64,000 bases of DNA from Piliocolobus tephrosceles. Lineage: Eukaryota > Chordata > Mammalia > Primates > Cercopithecidae. The position numbers and the translations under genes were made by a program. The DNA lies in NCBI RefSeq assembly GCF_002776525.5, contig NC_045452.1, positions 23,711,802 to 23,775,801 on the forward strand, read 5' to 3'. Shown here piece after piece: positions 23,166 through 33,999 of the stretch (positions within the stretch are counted from its first letter, which is position 1; each line of letters begins with the position of its first letter). The notes beneath the pieces are model-generated. The model saw only the letters and a program-made list of their open reading frames with translations. It ran no database searches and was not told the DNA's origin.

Positions 23166-23463
23166 TTTTTTTTTTTTTCTTGAGACGGAGTCTCACTCTG
23201 TAGCCCAGGCTGGAGTGCAGTGGCGTGATCTCTGCTCACTGCAAGCTCTGCCTCCCAGGTTCACGCCATTCTCCTGCCTCAACCTCCCGAGTAGCTGGGA
23301 CTACAGGTTTCCGCCACCACGCCTGGCTAATTCCTTGTATTTTTAGTAGAGATGGGGTTTCACTGTGTTAGCCAGAATGATCTCGATCTCCTGACCTCGT
23401 GATCCGCCCACCTTGGCCTCCCAAAATGCTGGGATAATAGGCGTGAGCCACTGCACCCGGCCC
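23166..23463 (-). mobile_element. AluY-like element
   Basis: Poly-T, TTGAGACGGAGTCTCACTC; ends GCACCCGGCCC; AAAAAAATTT / CAAAAAATCTT on the sides. Confidence 0.93.
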
Positions 23464-23519
23464 AAAAAATCTTTGTGTTTTTTTGTTTGTTTGTTTGTTT
23501 TGTGTTCAGGGAAGGGATC

Positions 23520-23815
23520 TGGCTAGGTGCCCTGGCTCACACCTGTAGTCCCAGCACTTTGAGAAGCCAAAACGGGCAGGTTGCTTTTCAGGAGTTTGAG
23601 ACCAGCCTGGGCAACATGGTGAAACCCTGTCTCTACAGAAAATACAAAAATTAGCTGGGCATGGTGGTGCACGCCTGTGGTCCCAGCTCCTTGGGAGGCT
23701 GAGGTGGGAGGATCGCTTGAGCCTGGGAGGCAGAGGCTACAGTGAGCTGAAATTGTGACACTGCACTCCAACTTGGGTGACAGAACAAGACCCTGTCTCA
23801 AAAAAAGAGAGAAAG
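23520..23815 (+). mobile_element. AluJ/S-like element
   Basis: TGGCTAGGTGCCCTGGCTCACACC; ends in AGAGAGAAAGAGACAGACAG. Confidence 0.9.
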
Positions 23816-23827
23816 AGACAGACAGAC

Positions 23828-23938
23828 AGTCTCTCACTGTGTTGCCCAGGCTGGTCTCAAACTCCTAACCTCGAGTGACCCTCCCACCTTGGCTTCACAA
23901 TGCACTGAGATTACAGGCATGAGCCACCATACCTGGCC
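23828..23938 (-). mobile_element. Alu fragment
   Basis: TCTCACTGTGTTGCCCAGGC to ACCATACCTGGCC; half-Alu antisense, adjoining a sense Alu and so forming an inverted pair. Confidence 0.85.
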
Positions 23939-24654
23939 TCAGCAGCTTTCTGTTTGTCAGATATACAAACATATCCCAGGCTCCAGCGCCTCCCCCCGCC
24001 CCCCCAACACCAAAAAAATACACACTCACACACACAGCATCGGAGACCTGAGAAGAACATCCTGGTGGTGGTTTGGGGGAATGGAGATGGTGCCTTTTTT
24101 TTTTTTTTTTTTTTTTTTTTATAGTGGTGGTGTGGTGTTTTTTGTTGTTTTGGTGTCTAAATCAGAGCATCATATGGCCTTGAGGGTTTGGAAAGCAGGG
24201 GCCATAGTTCAAGAACAAGCAGTAGCTTCTTGGGAGTGTATTAGAAAGAGAAAAGAATGTGGACGATGTAGAAAATTATAGATCTGAAACTATCTGGGGC
24301 AAAGCTGAGGCCCCTGACTCCTATAGGGAGCAGTCATATGAAAAGAAGGGAGTCATGAGAGATGAGGGGGTAGTTGTGAGTTAAGTTAGGTTTTGGAAAG
24401 CCTGTGGGAAGACTGGCCAGAGAAGAGGCCCTGGAAGCAGGCTTGAGACCCTTTGGGCTGGGAATTTAAGGGTCCCAGCTACTCGGAACATGATCTAGAA
24501 AGGGGAGTGTGGTCTCCAGGTGGACACATCCCTTTGGACCCAAGACCCCTTGCCCAGAGAAAAGGGGCACAACCAGACAAGGGCCAGCATGGGCCCTGGG
24601 AAGCACAGAGTCCAGGGCGGGGCCGGCTTGCTGTGTCCTGACCTGTCAACACAC
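23939..24654. other. Unique intron 1 sequence
   Basis: Contains a short (CA)n-like run at 24020-24040 and a T26 run at 24095-24120; no exon seen. Confidence 0.5.
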
Positions 24655-24790
24655 CTGCACTGCGTTGTGGTAGAAGAACACAAAGCTGGGAGGCAGAGAA
24701 CTGGTTCTAATCCTGGCTGTACTCTAACAAGCTGTGGGACCTTGGCCAAGTTACTTTCCTCTCCTGGATTTCATATATGGTCTTTCCATT
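24655..24790 (+). mobile_element. MIR SINE
   Basis: GTTGTGGTAGAAGAACAC, TTCTAATCCTGGCTGTAC and GACCTTGGCCAAGTTACTTTC follow the MIR head and core. Confidence 0.82.
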
Positions 24791-25130
24791 CTTTGCATCC
24801 CTGAAGTTCCATGACTAGGGGCCATCAACTTGGTTGTCCCTGAGTGTTTCCGAGAATACCAACAGTGCCCATGGCTTTACTCAGCTTGGAGAGGAGGCCC
24901 AGAGCCTGCCTGTGGTGAGGAGGAAAGGGGTTAGAGCAAGTTAGAGTCTGCAGTGCTAGGACTGGAGGTGGCCTCACAAGCCAAGGCCGCTATACTCACA
25001 GCCTTAGGACAGTGACTCCCTACTCGCTGCCTCAGCGTCTCCAGCTGTAAAAAAGGACCCTTGGTACTTCACAAAACAGCACCCACCTAGTACAAAGGTA
25101 GTTCTTTTTATGATTGATCAAAACAGTCAG
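24791..25130. other. Unique intron 1 sequence
   Basis: GC-richer than neighbours; nothing recognised. Confidence 0.5.
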
Positions 25131-25142
25131 GAAAATGAGAGA

Positions 25143-25440
25143 GGCTGGGTGTGGTGGCTCACACCTGTAATCCCAGCACTTTGGGAGGCTGAGGTGGGTG
25201 GATCACCTAAGGTCAGGAGTTTGAGATCTGCCTGATCAATATGGTGAAACCCTGTCTCTACTAAAAATACAAAAAGTAGCCAGGCATGGTAGCGTGCGCC
25301 TGTAGTCCCAGCTACTTTGGAGGCTGAGGCAGGAGAATCACTTGAACCCGGGAGGCAGAGGTTGCAGTGAGCCGAGATCGCACCATTGCACTCCAGCCTG
25401 GACAACAGAGAAAGATTCCATCTCAAAAAAAAAAAAAAAA
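25143..25440 (+). mobile_element. AluS-like element 261 nt upstream of exon 2
   Basis: Target duplication GAAAATGAGAGA at 25131-25142 and 25441-25452. Confidence 0.95.
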
Positions 25441-25701
25441 GAAAATGAGAGAAAGGGCCTGGAGGTGAGAGTGAGGAGGGAAAAGAACATCAAACAGATA
25501 AAGTCCTGTCCTGTTGTCCTGGGACCTTGGTCAGCCATCTTGTCCCAGATGATCCCCACAAGAAAGAGGTAAGGGTTTCCTGACCCATTTCTGCCACGGT
25601 CTTAGGAAGGCCATTGGGTTTTCATGCGTTAGTTTCTTAAGCAAGTTTGAAAGATAACTTTTTGGATAGCAATAAAATTACTCCTTTTCTTTTGTTCACA
25701 G

Positions 25702-26142
25702 AGATGCTGCAATTCGTCAGTAATCAAGTGGGAGAGTTCCCTGACTTGTTTTCAGAGCAGCTGTGTAGCTCCTTTCCTGGCAGTGGTGGTGGCAGCAGCG
25801 GCAGCAGCGGCAGCAGCAGTAGCAGCAATGGCAGGGGCAGCAGCAGCGGAGCTGTGGACCCTTCAATGCAACGGTCATTCACCCAGGTCCCATTACCTTC
25901 CTTCTCTCCCTCGACGGCCTCCCCACAGGCTCCAACCCTGCAGGTCAAGGTTTCTCCCACCCCAGTTCCCACCACACCCAGGGCAACTCCTATTCTTCAG
26001 CCCCGCCCCCAGCCCCAGCCTCAACCTCAAGCTCAGCTGCAACAACAGACGGTAATGATCACCCCAACATTCAGCACCGCTCCGCAGACAAGGATCATCC
26101 AGCAGCCTTTGATATACCAGAATGCAGCTACTAGCTTTCAAG
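25702..26142 (+). CDS. SREBF2: SREBF2 exon 2: activation-domain end and Ser/Gly, Pro/Gln-rich region
   Basis: Acceptor TTGTTCACAG precedes AGATGCTG. The first two bases complete a Glu codon begun in exon 1, and the exon ends CAA G before GTGATT. It encodes residues 31-176, starting MLQFVSNQVG, the end of the acidic transactivation domain that recruits CBP/p300 and Mediator. A Gly/Ser tract encoded by AGC/GGC repeats follows (about 25785-25850), then Ser/Thr/Pro-rich sequence, a PQPQPQ run and a Gln-rich stretch. The Gly/Ser tract is three residues shorter than I recall for human SREBP-2. The first ATG inside this exon is not the gene start; the true start lies in exon 1, outside the window. 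Confidence 0.97.
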
Positions 26143-26387
26143 GTGATTCAGAAGTCAGAATGGTAGTGGTTGGTTGGTCCCAAAGTTTATATGCCAGTTT
26201 GCAGACACTGTAAATATTTCTGTCCTCTTCAGGAATGGCAGGTATATCAATATGGTCCTGTCTGAATGAATTTCTGGTAACTGTCAATAGGAACTGGTAC
26301 AGGAGCATGTCACATTCTGCAGCTTCAAATACCTTAATATCTATTGTGCCTACATCAAAAATACTTGGTTAAAAAATCCAGCAAGCG

Positions 26388-26689
26388 GCCGGGCGCGGTG
26401 GCTCACACCTGTAATCCCAGCACTTTGGGAGGCCAAGGCAGGCGGAACACAAGGTCAGGAGATCAAGACCATCCTGGATAACTTGGTGAAACCCCTTCTT
26501 TACTAAAAAATAGAAAAAATGAGCCAGGCGTGGTGGCGGGCACCTGTAGTCCCAGCTACTTGGGAGGCTCAGGCATAAGAATGGCGTGAACCCAGGAGGC
26601 GGAGCTTCAGTGAGCCAAGATTGTGCCACTGCACTCCAGCCTGGGTGACAGAACGAAACTCTGTCTCAAAAAAAAAAAAAAAAAAAAAA
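26388..26689 (+). mobile_element. AluY-like element in intron 2
   Basis: GGCCGGGCGCGGTGGCTCACACC; AAAATCCAGCAAGC / AAAATACAGCAAGC flank it. Confidence 0.95.
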
Positions 26690-27438
26690 TACAGCAAGCA
26701 TAGTAGACACAGGGGTTTCCTGATAACTAGTGGTGGAGACTTGAATAAGGCTTGAAATTGGCTAGGTGGCAGCCAGATCTCAGCCGCCACAGTTGAGAAC
26801 TATTCATTCAGCAAACATCTGAGCATCCACTATGGCGATGAATATGACTTTTAATGTAGGTGCAGCAGCTTCAAGTAGCGAGCCTCATGCTGGGCCCTCA
26901 ATATGTGTTGAGGGAATGGATGGCTGAAAGGGGCTTGTTCTTTCTGTGATGTGCTGCATCCCAGTGCCTTTTCATCATATTTTCCTCTGGCTCGCCTTGG
27001 GTGAGATTAGTATTGCTCTGAATTTCAAAGAATCTTACAGTTCTACAGTGGAGTTCAAGAATTGGGACGGGTAGAGGAATGTAAAGGCAAAAAGCTGAGA
27101 CAGCCCTCCCAAAGTACACTTACCGTCCAGAAAGGATGGAAGGAAACGAAGCCCCAGGGAGTTGTTGATTCTCCACATCTGTTAACTCCCTTGCTGGGTG
27201 CAGTCATTTGCTGACTAGCTTCCCTTTCCTCCACCCTGGCACCCAGAGTAATAAAACAATTTGTACTCGTTCCCTCAGAAATTGATGCAGCCCTTATGGG
27301 ATGTTCTGGTTGTCTAAACCAGCTTGTAAATGGCTGTGCACATCGTCTTCAGCAGCAGGTGGGGAGTTGGAATCATTATGAGATACTTGACAGAATGCAT
27401 TCCTCATCTCTGTGCCTTTTTTCTCCTCTTCTCCCAAG
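26690..27438. other. Intron 2 unique sequence
   Basis: No repeat or extra exon recognised before the exon 3 acceptor. Confidence 0.55.
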
Positions 27439-27620
27439 TCCTTCAGCCTCAAGTCCAAAGCCTGGTGACATCCTCCCAGGTACAGCCGGTCACCATTCAG
27501 CAGCAGGTGCAGACAGTACAGGCCCAGCGGGTGCTGACACAAACAGCCAATGGCACGCTGCAGACCCTTGCCCCAGCCACGGTGCAGACAGTTGCCGCAC
27601 CACAGGTGCAGCAGGTCCCG
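27439..27620 (+). CDS. SREBF2: SREBF2 exon 3: Gln-rich region
   Basis: Acceptor CTCTTCTCCCAAG, donor CCG|GTAAGT. The exon encodes the completed Val177 and residues 178-237. The sequence is rich in Gln and Val (VLQPQVQ, TIQQQVQ, APQVQQVP), a low-complexity region characteristic of SREBP-2 and absent from SREBP-1. It lies between the activation domain and the DNA-binding domain and probably contributes to activation; no folded domain is visible. Confidence 0.97.
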
Positions 27621-27927
27621 GTAAGTGGCTGGAAAGGATTCAAGGAGGCACTGGATGGGGCTGTTAACTGGTCCTTGGTTGAAGATGTGGTCTACATACT
27701 AAGAAGGACCAACCAGAGTGTACCCAAAGCAGCTTGTAGGGCACCAGGATGCACCTGTGAGCAGTGTATAGAGACCTGGCTGAGCCCATATCTGTAGATA
27801 GTCACTGGCACTCAGGAAAGGCTGGTGCTGTCACTTTATGTACACATGTAATGGGCGTAAAACTGGAAAGAAATGTGCCAAATTGGTATCTCCCAGATAA
27901 TTTTCTTTTTCATAGTTTTCTGTTTTC

Positions 27928-28238
27928 ATTGTTTGTTTTGTTTTTGTTTTTTTTTTTTGAGACGGAGTCTCATTCTGTTGCCCAAGCTGGAATGGAGTGG
28001 CATGGTCTCAGCTTGCTGCAACCTCCACCTTCCAGGTTCAAGCAGTTCTCCTGCCTCAGCTTCCCGAGTAGCTGGGACTACAGGCATATGCCACCACACC
28101 CGGCTAATTTTTATATTTTTAGTAGAGACGGGGTTTCACTATGTTGGCCAGGCTAGTCTTGAACTCCTGACATCGTGATCCACCCGCCTCAGCCTCCCAA
28201 AGCTCTGGGATTACAGACGTGAGCCGCCACGCCTGGCT
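27928..28238 (-). mobile_element. AluS-like element in intron 3
   Basis: Target duplication TTCATAGTTTTCTGTTTTC on both sides (19 bp). Confidence 0.96.
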
Positions 28239-28339
28239 TTCATAGTTTTCTGTTTTCCATATTTTCTGCTGTGGGTGCTGAACATATATTACTTTTGGGT
28301 TGGGGGGCATGTTTTATTTTTTATGTATTTTTTTTTTTA

Positions 28340-28653
28340 GTTATTTTTTTTTTTTGAGACAGAGTTTTGCTCTTGTTGCCCAGGTTGGAGTGCAGTGGCG
28401 CGATCTTGGCTCCTTGCAACCCCCGCCTACCAGGTTCAAGCGATTCTCCTGCCTCAGTCCTCCTGCCTCAGCCTCCCAAGTAGCTAGGATTACAAGCGCC
28501 TGCCACCACGCCTGGCTAATTTTTTGCATTTTTAGTAGAGACGGGGTTTCTCCAGGTTGGCCAGGCTGGTTTTCAACTCCTGGCCTCAAGCAATGCACCC
28601 ATCTCGGCCTCCCAAAGTGCTAGGACTACAGGCGTGAGCCACTGCACCCAGCT
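28340..28653 (-). mobile_element. AluS-like element
   Basis: TTGAGACAGAGTTTTGCTC; contains a duplicated TCCTGCCTCAG; ends GCACCCAGC. Confidence 0.93.
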
Positions 28654-28738
28654 GGGGGACATGTATTATTTGTATAATCACAAAAAAATGTCTTTATGTC
28701 ATACATCATCGTGGACTATATTTTCTTTTTTTCTTTTT

Positions 28739-29024
28739 TCCTTTCAGACAGAGTCTTGCTCTGTCGCCTAGGCTGGAGTGCAGTGGCATGATCTCAGCTC
28801 ACTGTGCAACGTCTGCCTCCTGGGTTCAAGTGATTCTCCTGCCTCAGCCTCCTGACTAGCTGGGATTACAGGCGTGCACCACCACACCCAGCTAATTTTT
28901 GTATTTTTAGTAGAGACAGGGTTTCACCATGTTGGTCAGGCTGGTCTCGAACTCCTGACCTTGTGATCCACCTGCCTCAGTCTCCCAAAGTGCTGGGATT
29001 ACAGGCATGAGCCACCGCACTTGG
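28739..29024 (-). mobile_element. AluS-like element
   Basis: CAGACAGAGTCTTGCTCTGTC; ends GCACTTGGCC. Third antisense Alu in a row in intron 3. Confidence 0.93.
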
Positions 29025-29236
29025 CCTGTATTTTCTTACTAACACAGTAATTTATCTTAAAAAAAAAAATCAGGTTTATTAATTTTGCTTCTCAGCCATG
29101 TGTCTGGCTTTCCTGAGTCTTTCCTCTCCTCTCTGCCGTCCACTCTACGCATCTCTGCTCTGCTCCTGCTTCCTGCTCCTGCTGGGCCACTGGCACCCCC
29201 CTCCTGAAAGTCTTTCAGCCTTGAAACCCATGACCT

Positions 29237-29518
29237 GGCTGGGCACCGTGGCTTACGCCTGTCATCTCAACTCTTTGGGAGGCCGAGGCAGGTGGATTTC
29301 TTGAGCCCAGGAGTTCAGGACCAGCCTGGGCAACATGGTGAAACCCTGTCTCCTCAAAAAATACAAAAAATTAGCCAGGCATGGTGGCACACACCTGCAG
29401 TCCCAGCTACTCAGGAGGCTGAGGCAGCAGGATCGCTTGAGCCCGGGAGGTCGAGGCTGCAGTGAGCTGAGATTGTGCCATTGCACTCCAGCCTGGGCAA
29501 CAGAGAGCAACCCTGTCT

Positions 29519-29549
<31 letters not shown>
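29237..29549 (+). mobile_element. AluJ/S-like element
   Basis: CTGGCTGGGCACCGTGGCTTACG; 28-nt A-tail; 240 nt upstream of exon 4. Confidence 0.93.
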
Positions 29550-29789
29550 GAAGCCAGTACCCTCTTTAGCTAGCCCCTCTTTCTCCACCTGAACCCAGTA
29601 TTCAGGCTGTACAAAATAGCCGGCTTTCGAAATGGCCTCTATGAGATTTCCTGTTTGTTTTTTTATTCTCAATTTCAACAAAATTATATCATTTCTCATT
29701 CTCTCTTGGAAGGTCTATGCAGTAAGAAAGGAATTCATAACAGAAGGATAATGCTATCACTCTTTTCCTTTTCTTCCTTCTTCATCCAG

Positions 29790-29936
29790 GTCCTGGTCCA
29801 GCCTCAGATCATCAAGACAGATTCCCTTGTTTTGACCACGCTGAAGACAGATGGCAGCCCTGTTATGGCTGCGGTCCAGAACCCAGCCCTCACCGCCCTC
29901 ACCACCCCTATCCAGACGGCTGCCCTTCAAGTACCA
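29790..29936 (+). CDS. SREBF2: SREBF2 exon 4: linker before bHLH
   Basis: Acceptor TTCATCCAG, donor CCA|GTAAGA. The exon is 147 nt, encodes residues 238-286 in phase 0 at both ends, and so could be skipped without a frameshift. The sequence is Val/Leu/Thr/Gln-rich (VLVQPQIIKTD, LTALTTPIQTA) and continues the Gln-rich N-terminal region. No catalytic or binding motif is visible. Confidence 0.97.
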
Positions 29937-30364
29937 GTAAGAGCTGCCTTCTTCCCCACCTTCCCCCTTTATTCCTGGAGGTGTTAGTCTTCAGAGATGT
30001 TAAATCTATATGCTGAGTAGGTATGGGAGGGTCTATAGCACGAATCAGTCAAATTGTAAATGTCATTCCTCTTAGTCGTTTTTTTCGCTCGAGAAAGTAT
30101 TACCAAGTTGTGTTAGATGTGGGAGACTGGGGTCTACAAGGAAGAAGAAAAGAATAGCAGAAGGACCCTCTATTCTTGGCTAATAGCTCCACACAGGACC
30201 ATTTACCTCTTAGGTCCTGCTAAGGACCCTAGGGCCACCAGGCAGGGAAGGGCTCCAAGGTGAGGGACATGGAAGGTCCCTCACAACCCCATCCTTCAGT
30301 TGTAGGTTCTTAGCCACTTTCAGCATCCTATAGCATGAGAATCTGATAAAGTAAATGGTGATTA

Positions 30365-31110
30365 AAATTTGGAAGCACTAGCTTTATTCATAAAAGCCAA
30401 GAACTGGAAGCAACTCAAATGTCCATCCACAGGAGAATAAGCACATTGTGATATATTCATACAATGAAATTGTGCCTAGCAGTTAAAAAAAAAGAACGGC
30501 TGACAGGCACGGTGGCTCACGCCTGTAATCTCAGCACTTTGGGAGGCCAAAGGGGGTGGATCACCTGAGGTCAGGAGTTTGAGACCAGCCTGGCCAACAT
30601 GGTGAAACCCCATCTCTACTAAAAATATAAAAATTAGCCAGGTATGGTGGCACGTGCCTGTAATCCCAACTACTCAGGAGGCTGAGGCAGGAGAATTGCT
30701 TGAACCTGAGAGGTAGAGGGTGCAGAGAACCGAGATCGCACTACTGCACTCCAGCCTGGATGACAGAACGAGACTGACTTCTCAAAAAAAAAAGCTACCG
30801 ATGCATGAAACAACATGGGGCTGTCCCTCAGAAATAGTGTGTCAAGCCAAAGGAGCCCATCACAAAAGAGTTCATGCTAATGATTCCATTTATATAAACT
30901 TCAAAAAGAGACAAAATGAAGCTATGGTGCTAGAAGTCAGAGCAGTGGTGCCAAGGAGGGGAGGGGCATGCAGGAACCTTCTGAGCTGAGCTGGTAGAAA
31001 TGGGCTATATCTTGGTCTGGGTGGTTATATACATTGTGTACATATGTAAAATTCATCAAGCTATAAACTTAAGATGTGTGGTATTTATTGTGCATGACGT
31101 ACTTATTGGC
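30365..31110 (+). mobile_element. Old L1 3' end split by an Alu
   Basis: AGCCAAGAACTGGAAGCAAC, CAAATGTCCATCCACAGG, ATTCCATTTATATAAAC, CTATATCTTGGTCTGGGTGG and TTCATCAAGCTATAAACTTAAGA follow the 3' end of old L1M elements. Confidence 0.88.
30505..30793 (+). mobile_element. AluS-like element inside old L1
   Basis: CAGGCACGGTGGCTCACGCC to a 10-nt A-tail. Confidence 0.93.
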
Positions 31111-31194
31111 AACTAATGAAATTGGGCACCTTTTAATTTATTTATTGGCCGATTAGATATTGAGGCCATCATTCAAGAAAATAAACTAAAATTG

Positions 31195-31488
31195 GTCTGG
31201 ACCCAGTGGTTCATGCCTGTAATGCCAGCACTTTGGGAGGCTGAGGCAGGCAGATCACCTGAGGTCAGTGGTTCGAGACCAGCCTGGTCAACATGATGAA
31301 ACTCCATCTCTAATGAAAATATGAAAATGAGCCAGGCATGGTGGCGCATACCTGTAATCCCAGCTACTCTGGAGGCTGAAGCAGCAGAATCGCTTGAACC
31401 CCGGGAGGCGGAGTTTGCGGTGAGCCGAGATCGCGCCATTGCATTCTAGCCTGAGCAACGAGAGCAAAACTCCGTCTCAAAAAAAAAA
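31195..31488 (+). mobile_element. AluS-like element in intron 4
   Basis: GGTCTGGACCCAGTGGTTCATGCC; ends CTCCGTCTCA8. Confidence 0.92.
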
Positions 31489-32066
31489 GGAAAGAAAGTA
31501 AAGTTAGGAAAAATAAGAGGAGAAAACAGAGATGAAGAATAAAAGGGGGGACCTCCATGGTTGGCCTATTTACTTCATCAAATGGCTCTGAGAGTGTCAC
31601 TTCTGCCCTTAAGCTTTTTGATGGCAAAATTGTATAAAGAAATGCAGTAATTTGCTTAATTGTCATTTGAGAGGAAAAAATGTGTCATCCACTAGGAGAA
31701 AGTTTTCTCCGGTACCAACTTGTGGTTCACCATGTACAAGTTTAGAAGTGGTTAACAGTTTGACAGCAGAGCAGAAATCATATGACTTGTTTCTGGCATA
31801 CGTAGATCAAAACTTAAAACATATTTAGCCATGTTAATCCTCTTGTGTAGTTTATCAGTGTTGATTCTGAAGGTAGGTAGTAACCAAGGTGCCGTGGCTC
31901 CTGAGGCTTCTTGTGGCCTGATTTGATTAACTCAGGAAGAGTCTCAGACCTCATGAAGTACTGCCAGGTCTGGCAACACTTGGCCAGGGTAGGCAGGTCT
32001 GTGTTGAGGTTGCTTTATGCAGACTAACAAAGGGTTCATTGTGCTCTATACCTGTGCCTATTCTAG
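31489..32066. other. Intron 4 unique sequence
   Basis: Nothing recognised before the exon 5 acceptor. Confidence 0.55.
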
Positions 32067-32288
32067 ACCCTGGTGGGCAGCAGTGGGACCATTCTGACCA
32101 CAATGCCTGTAATGATGGGGCAAGAGAAAGTGCCCATTAAGCAGGTACCTGGGGGAGTCAAGCAGCTTGAGCCCCCCAAAGAAGGAGAAAGGCGGACAAC
32201 CCACAATATCATTGAGAAACGATATCGCTCCTCCATCAATGACAAAATCATCGAATTGAAAGACCTGGTCATGGGGACAGACGCCAAG
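32067..32288 (+). CDS. SREBF2: SREBF2 exon 5: basic region and helix 1 of bHLH
   Basis: Acceptor CCTATTCTAG, donor AAG|GTGGGT; 222 nt, residues 287-360, phase 0. It contains the DNA-contacting basic region: His332, Glu336 and Arg340 in the order typical of bHLH proteins, plus Tyr339 in EKRYRSSIN. The family normally has Arg at that tyrosine position. In SREBPs the Tyr allows binding to the sterol regulatory element (TCACNCCAC) as well as to E-boxes. Helix 1 (INDKIIELKDLV) and the start of the loop follow. The upstream segment EKVPIKQVPGGVKQL is the usual SREBP-2 linker. Confidence 0.98.
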
Positions 32289-32904
32289 GTGGGTACCAAG
32301 CAAAATCGTGTTTTATGTTCCACCATGTCCCCTCTACCTGTTTTCGCTTCAGGAGCTTAGAGAAGTCCCAGACTCAAGGTAAGTGAATATAAGACCGAGT
32401 TAGAGGTACTTTTTTATTAAAGCATCTTGGTATTGTGTCAAGATTATAAAATATTAAAAAACATAAGGGTACTGGTGAGGGTTGATGAGGCAGTGACCCA
32501 CTGAGACCTTTGACTCCTTCGGCTGTTCTCTGCAGTGATGGGGGACTCCACTGTCAGAGGCAGAGAAAGACGCCTGCCACTCAGTAGTTCCAGATACAGG
32601 ACTGTGTGTGCCTTGGAGTCAGCTGATGGCATCGTTTTAGCTGTGTTTAGGGGTTACCTTTTAGGGAAAAGAAAGAAAAAAGAGGTTGAGTCTTTGACCA
32701 GCAACAAATAGAGGAAATTGATTTTCCAAATGTTTCTGGTGTTTCACTGAATGTGTCTTCTGGAAAGCAGGAGATTTTATTTTTAAAACCTATCTATGTT
32801 TAAACCCTATTTTGAAAGAAAATTTCATTATTTTCCTTGTTGCCTACAAATCTGAAAGGTGTACATCCTAAGTAAAAATCTATGCCTTGAGATAACTGTG
32901 CAGG
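32289..32904. other. Intron 5 unique sequence
   Basis: No repeat or exon recognised. Confidence 0.55.
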
Positions 32905-33205
32905 CCAGGTGCTGTGGCTCACGCCTGTAATCCCAGCGCTTTGGGAAGCCGAGGCGGGTGGATCACGAGGCCAGGAGTTCAAGACCAGCCTGGCCAACAT
33001 TGTGAAACCCCATCTCTACTAAAAATACAAAAAATTAGCCAGGTGTGGTGGCGGGCACCTGTAATCCCAGCTACTCAGGAGGCTGAGGCAGGAGAATTGC
33101 TTGAACCTGGGAGGCGGAGGTTGCAGTGAGCCAAGATGGTGCCATTGTACTCCAGCCTGGGCAACAAGAGCGAAACTCTGTCTTGGAAAAAAAAAAAAAA
33201 AAAAA
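32905..33205 (+). mobile_element. AluS-like element in intron 5
   Basis: GGCCAGGTGCTGTGGCTCACGCC to CTCTGTCTTGGA-tail. Confidence 0.94.
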
Positions 33206-33299
33206 GATAGCTGTCCAACAATGCTGTGGTGTTTTGTCATTTGTTTTCCTTAAAGTTTGTTTTGATGCTAGGATTATTATAAGAAGTAGGAACAATAGC

Positions 33300-33560
33300 T
33301 AATATTTATTGAGTGTCAACTATTTGCCAGGCTCGGGGCTAAGCTCTTTACACTCATTATCTGATTTAGCCAGGCTGCAAGCCTGTGATTCACAGACTCT
33401 CATTATCTCTGTGTTAATGAGGTGGAAAGTGAGGTTCAGAGGTATGGAGTAACTTCTTCCGAGTGGCACAGCTAATCATTGGGAGGGCCAGCATCTGAAC
33501 TTGGTTTCTCCCCTCACAGAGCCATGCTCTCATCCCAAGTGCTGGGGCTCTGCTCTTTTC
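33300..33560 (-). mobile_element. Near-complete MIR SINE (antisense)
   Basis: ATATTTATTGAGTGTCAACTA, TTGCCAGGCTCGGGGCTAAG, GTGAGGTTCAGAGGTATGG and ATCTGAACTTGGTTTCTCC follow antisense MIR. Confidence 0.9.
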
Positions 33561-33612
33561 ACCCTGTAGCCTGCACTGATCTCACTGTGTTTTCACGTAT
33601 CTTCCTACCCAG

Positions 33613-33727
33613 ATGCACAAGTCTGGCGTTCTGAGGAAGGCCATTGATTACATCAAATACTTGCAGCAGGTCAATCATAAACTGCGCCAGGAGAACATGG
33701 TGCTGAAGCTGGCAAATCAAAAGAACA
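33613..33727 (+). CDS. SREBF2: SREBF2 exon 6: helix 2 and leucine zipper
   Basis: Acceptor CTTCCTACCCAG, donor AACA|GTAAGT; residues 361-398 and the first base of Lys399. It begins MHKSGVLRKAIDYIKYLQQ, which is bHLH helix 2, and runs into the zipper (NHKLRQENMVLKLANQKN) that mediates homodimerisation and importin-beta recognition. The following intron is only 90 nt and is discussed separately because it has no in-frame stop. Confidence 0.98.
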
Positions 33728-33817
33728 GTAAGTGTGCTGAGAACAGGGTTGTCAGCCCGGCCTGGGTGGGGCTTTGTAAAAGCAGATCATTTTCACCAGG
33801 TGGGGTTTTCTTTGCAG
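33728..33817 (+). other. SREBF2: 90-nt intron 6 with no in-frame stop
   Basis: The intron starts GTAAGT and ends TTTGCAG. Its length is a multiple of three and it reads open in the frame of exon 6. Retention would replace Lys399 with 31 residues, adding 30 between the zipper and the linker. Normal removal is supported by the strong donor and by the AAC-A|AG junction giving the conserved NKLLKG. Confidence 0.9.
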
Positions 33818-33999
33818 AGCTTCTAAAGGGCATCGACCTAGGCAGTCTGGTGGACACTGAGGTGGACCTGAAGATCGAGGACTTTAATCAGAATGTCCTT
33901 CTGATGTCCCCCCCAGCCTCTGACTCAGGGTCCCAGGCTGGCTTCTCTCCCTACTCCATTGACTCTGAGCCAGGAAGCCCTCTGTTGGATGATGCAAAG
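33818..33999 (+). CDS. SREBF2: SREBF2 exon 7: phosphodegron-bearing linker
   Basis: Acceptor TTTCTTTGCAG, donor AAG|GTACAG; it completes Lys399 and encodes residues 400-459. It follows the zipper. Visible motifs are SPPAS at 429-433, which fits the GSK3/FBW7 phosphodegron (human Ser432/Ser436), and GSPLLDD with Ser452, matching the ERK site Ser455 of human. These control stability and activity of the nuclear form. The donor GTACAG is a weak 5' splice site, and read-through meets a stop after seven codons (34021-34023). Confidence 0.97.

Noticed and set aside
25704..25706. ATG in exon 2 as the translation start
   Set aside because: It is internal Met31; the acceptor and split Glu codon before it show that coding begins in exon 1.
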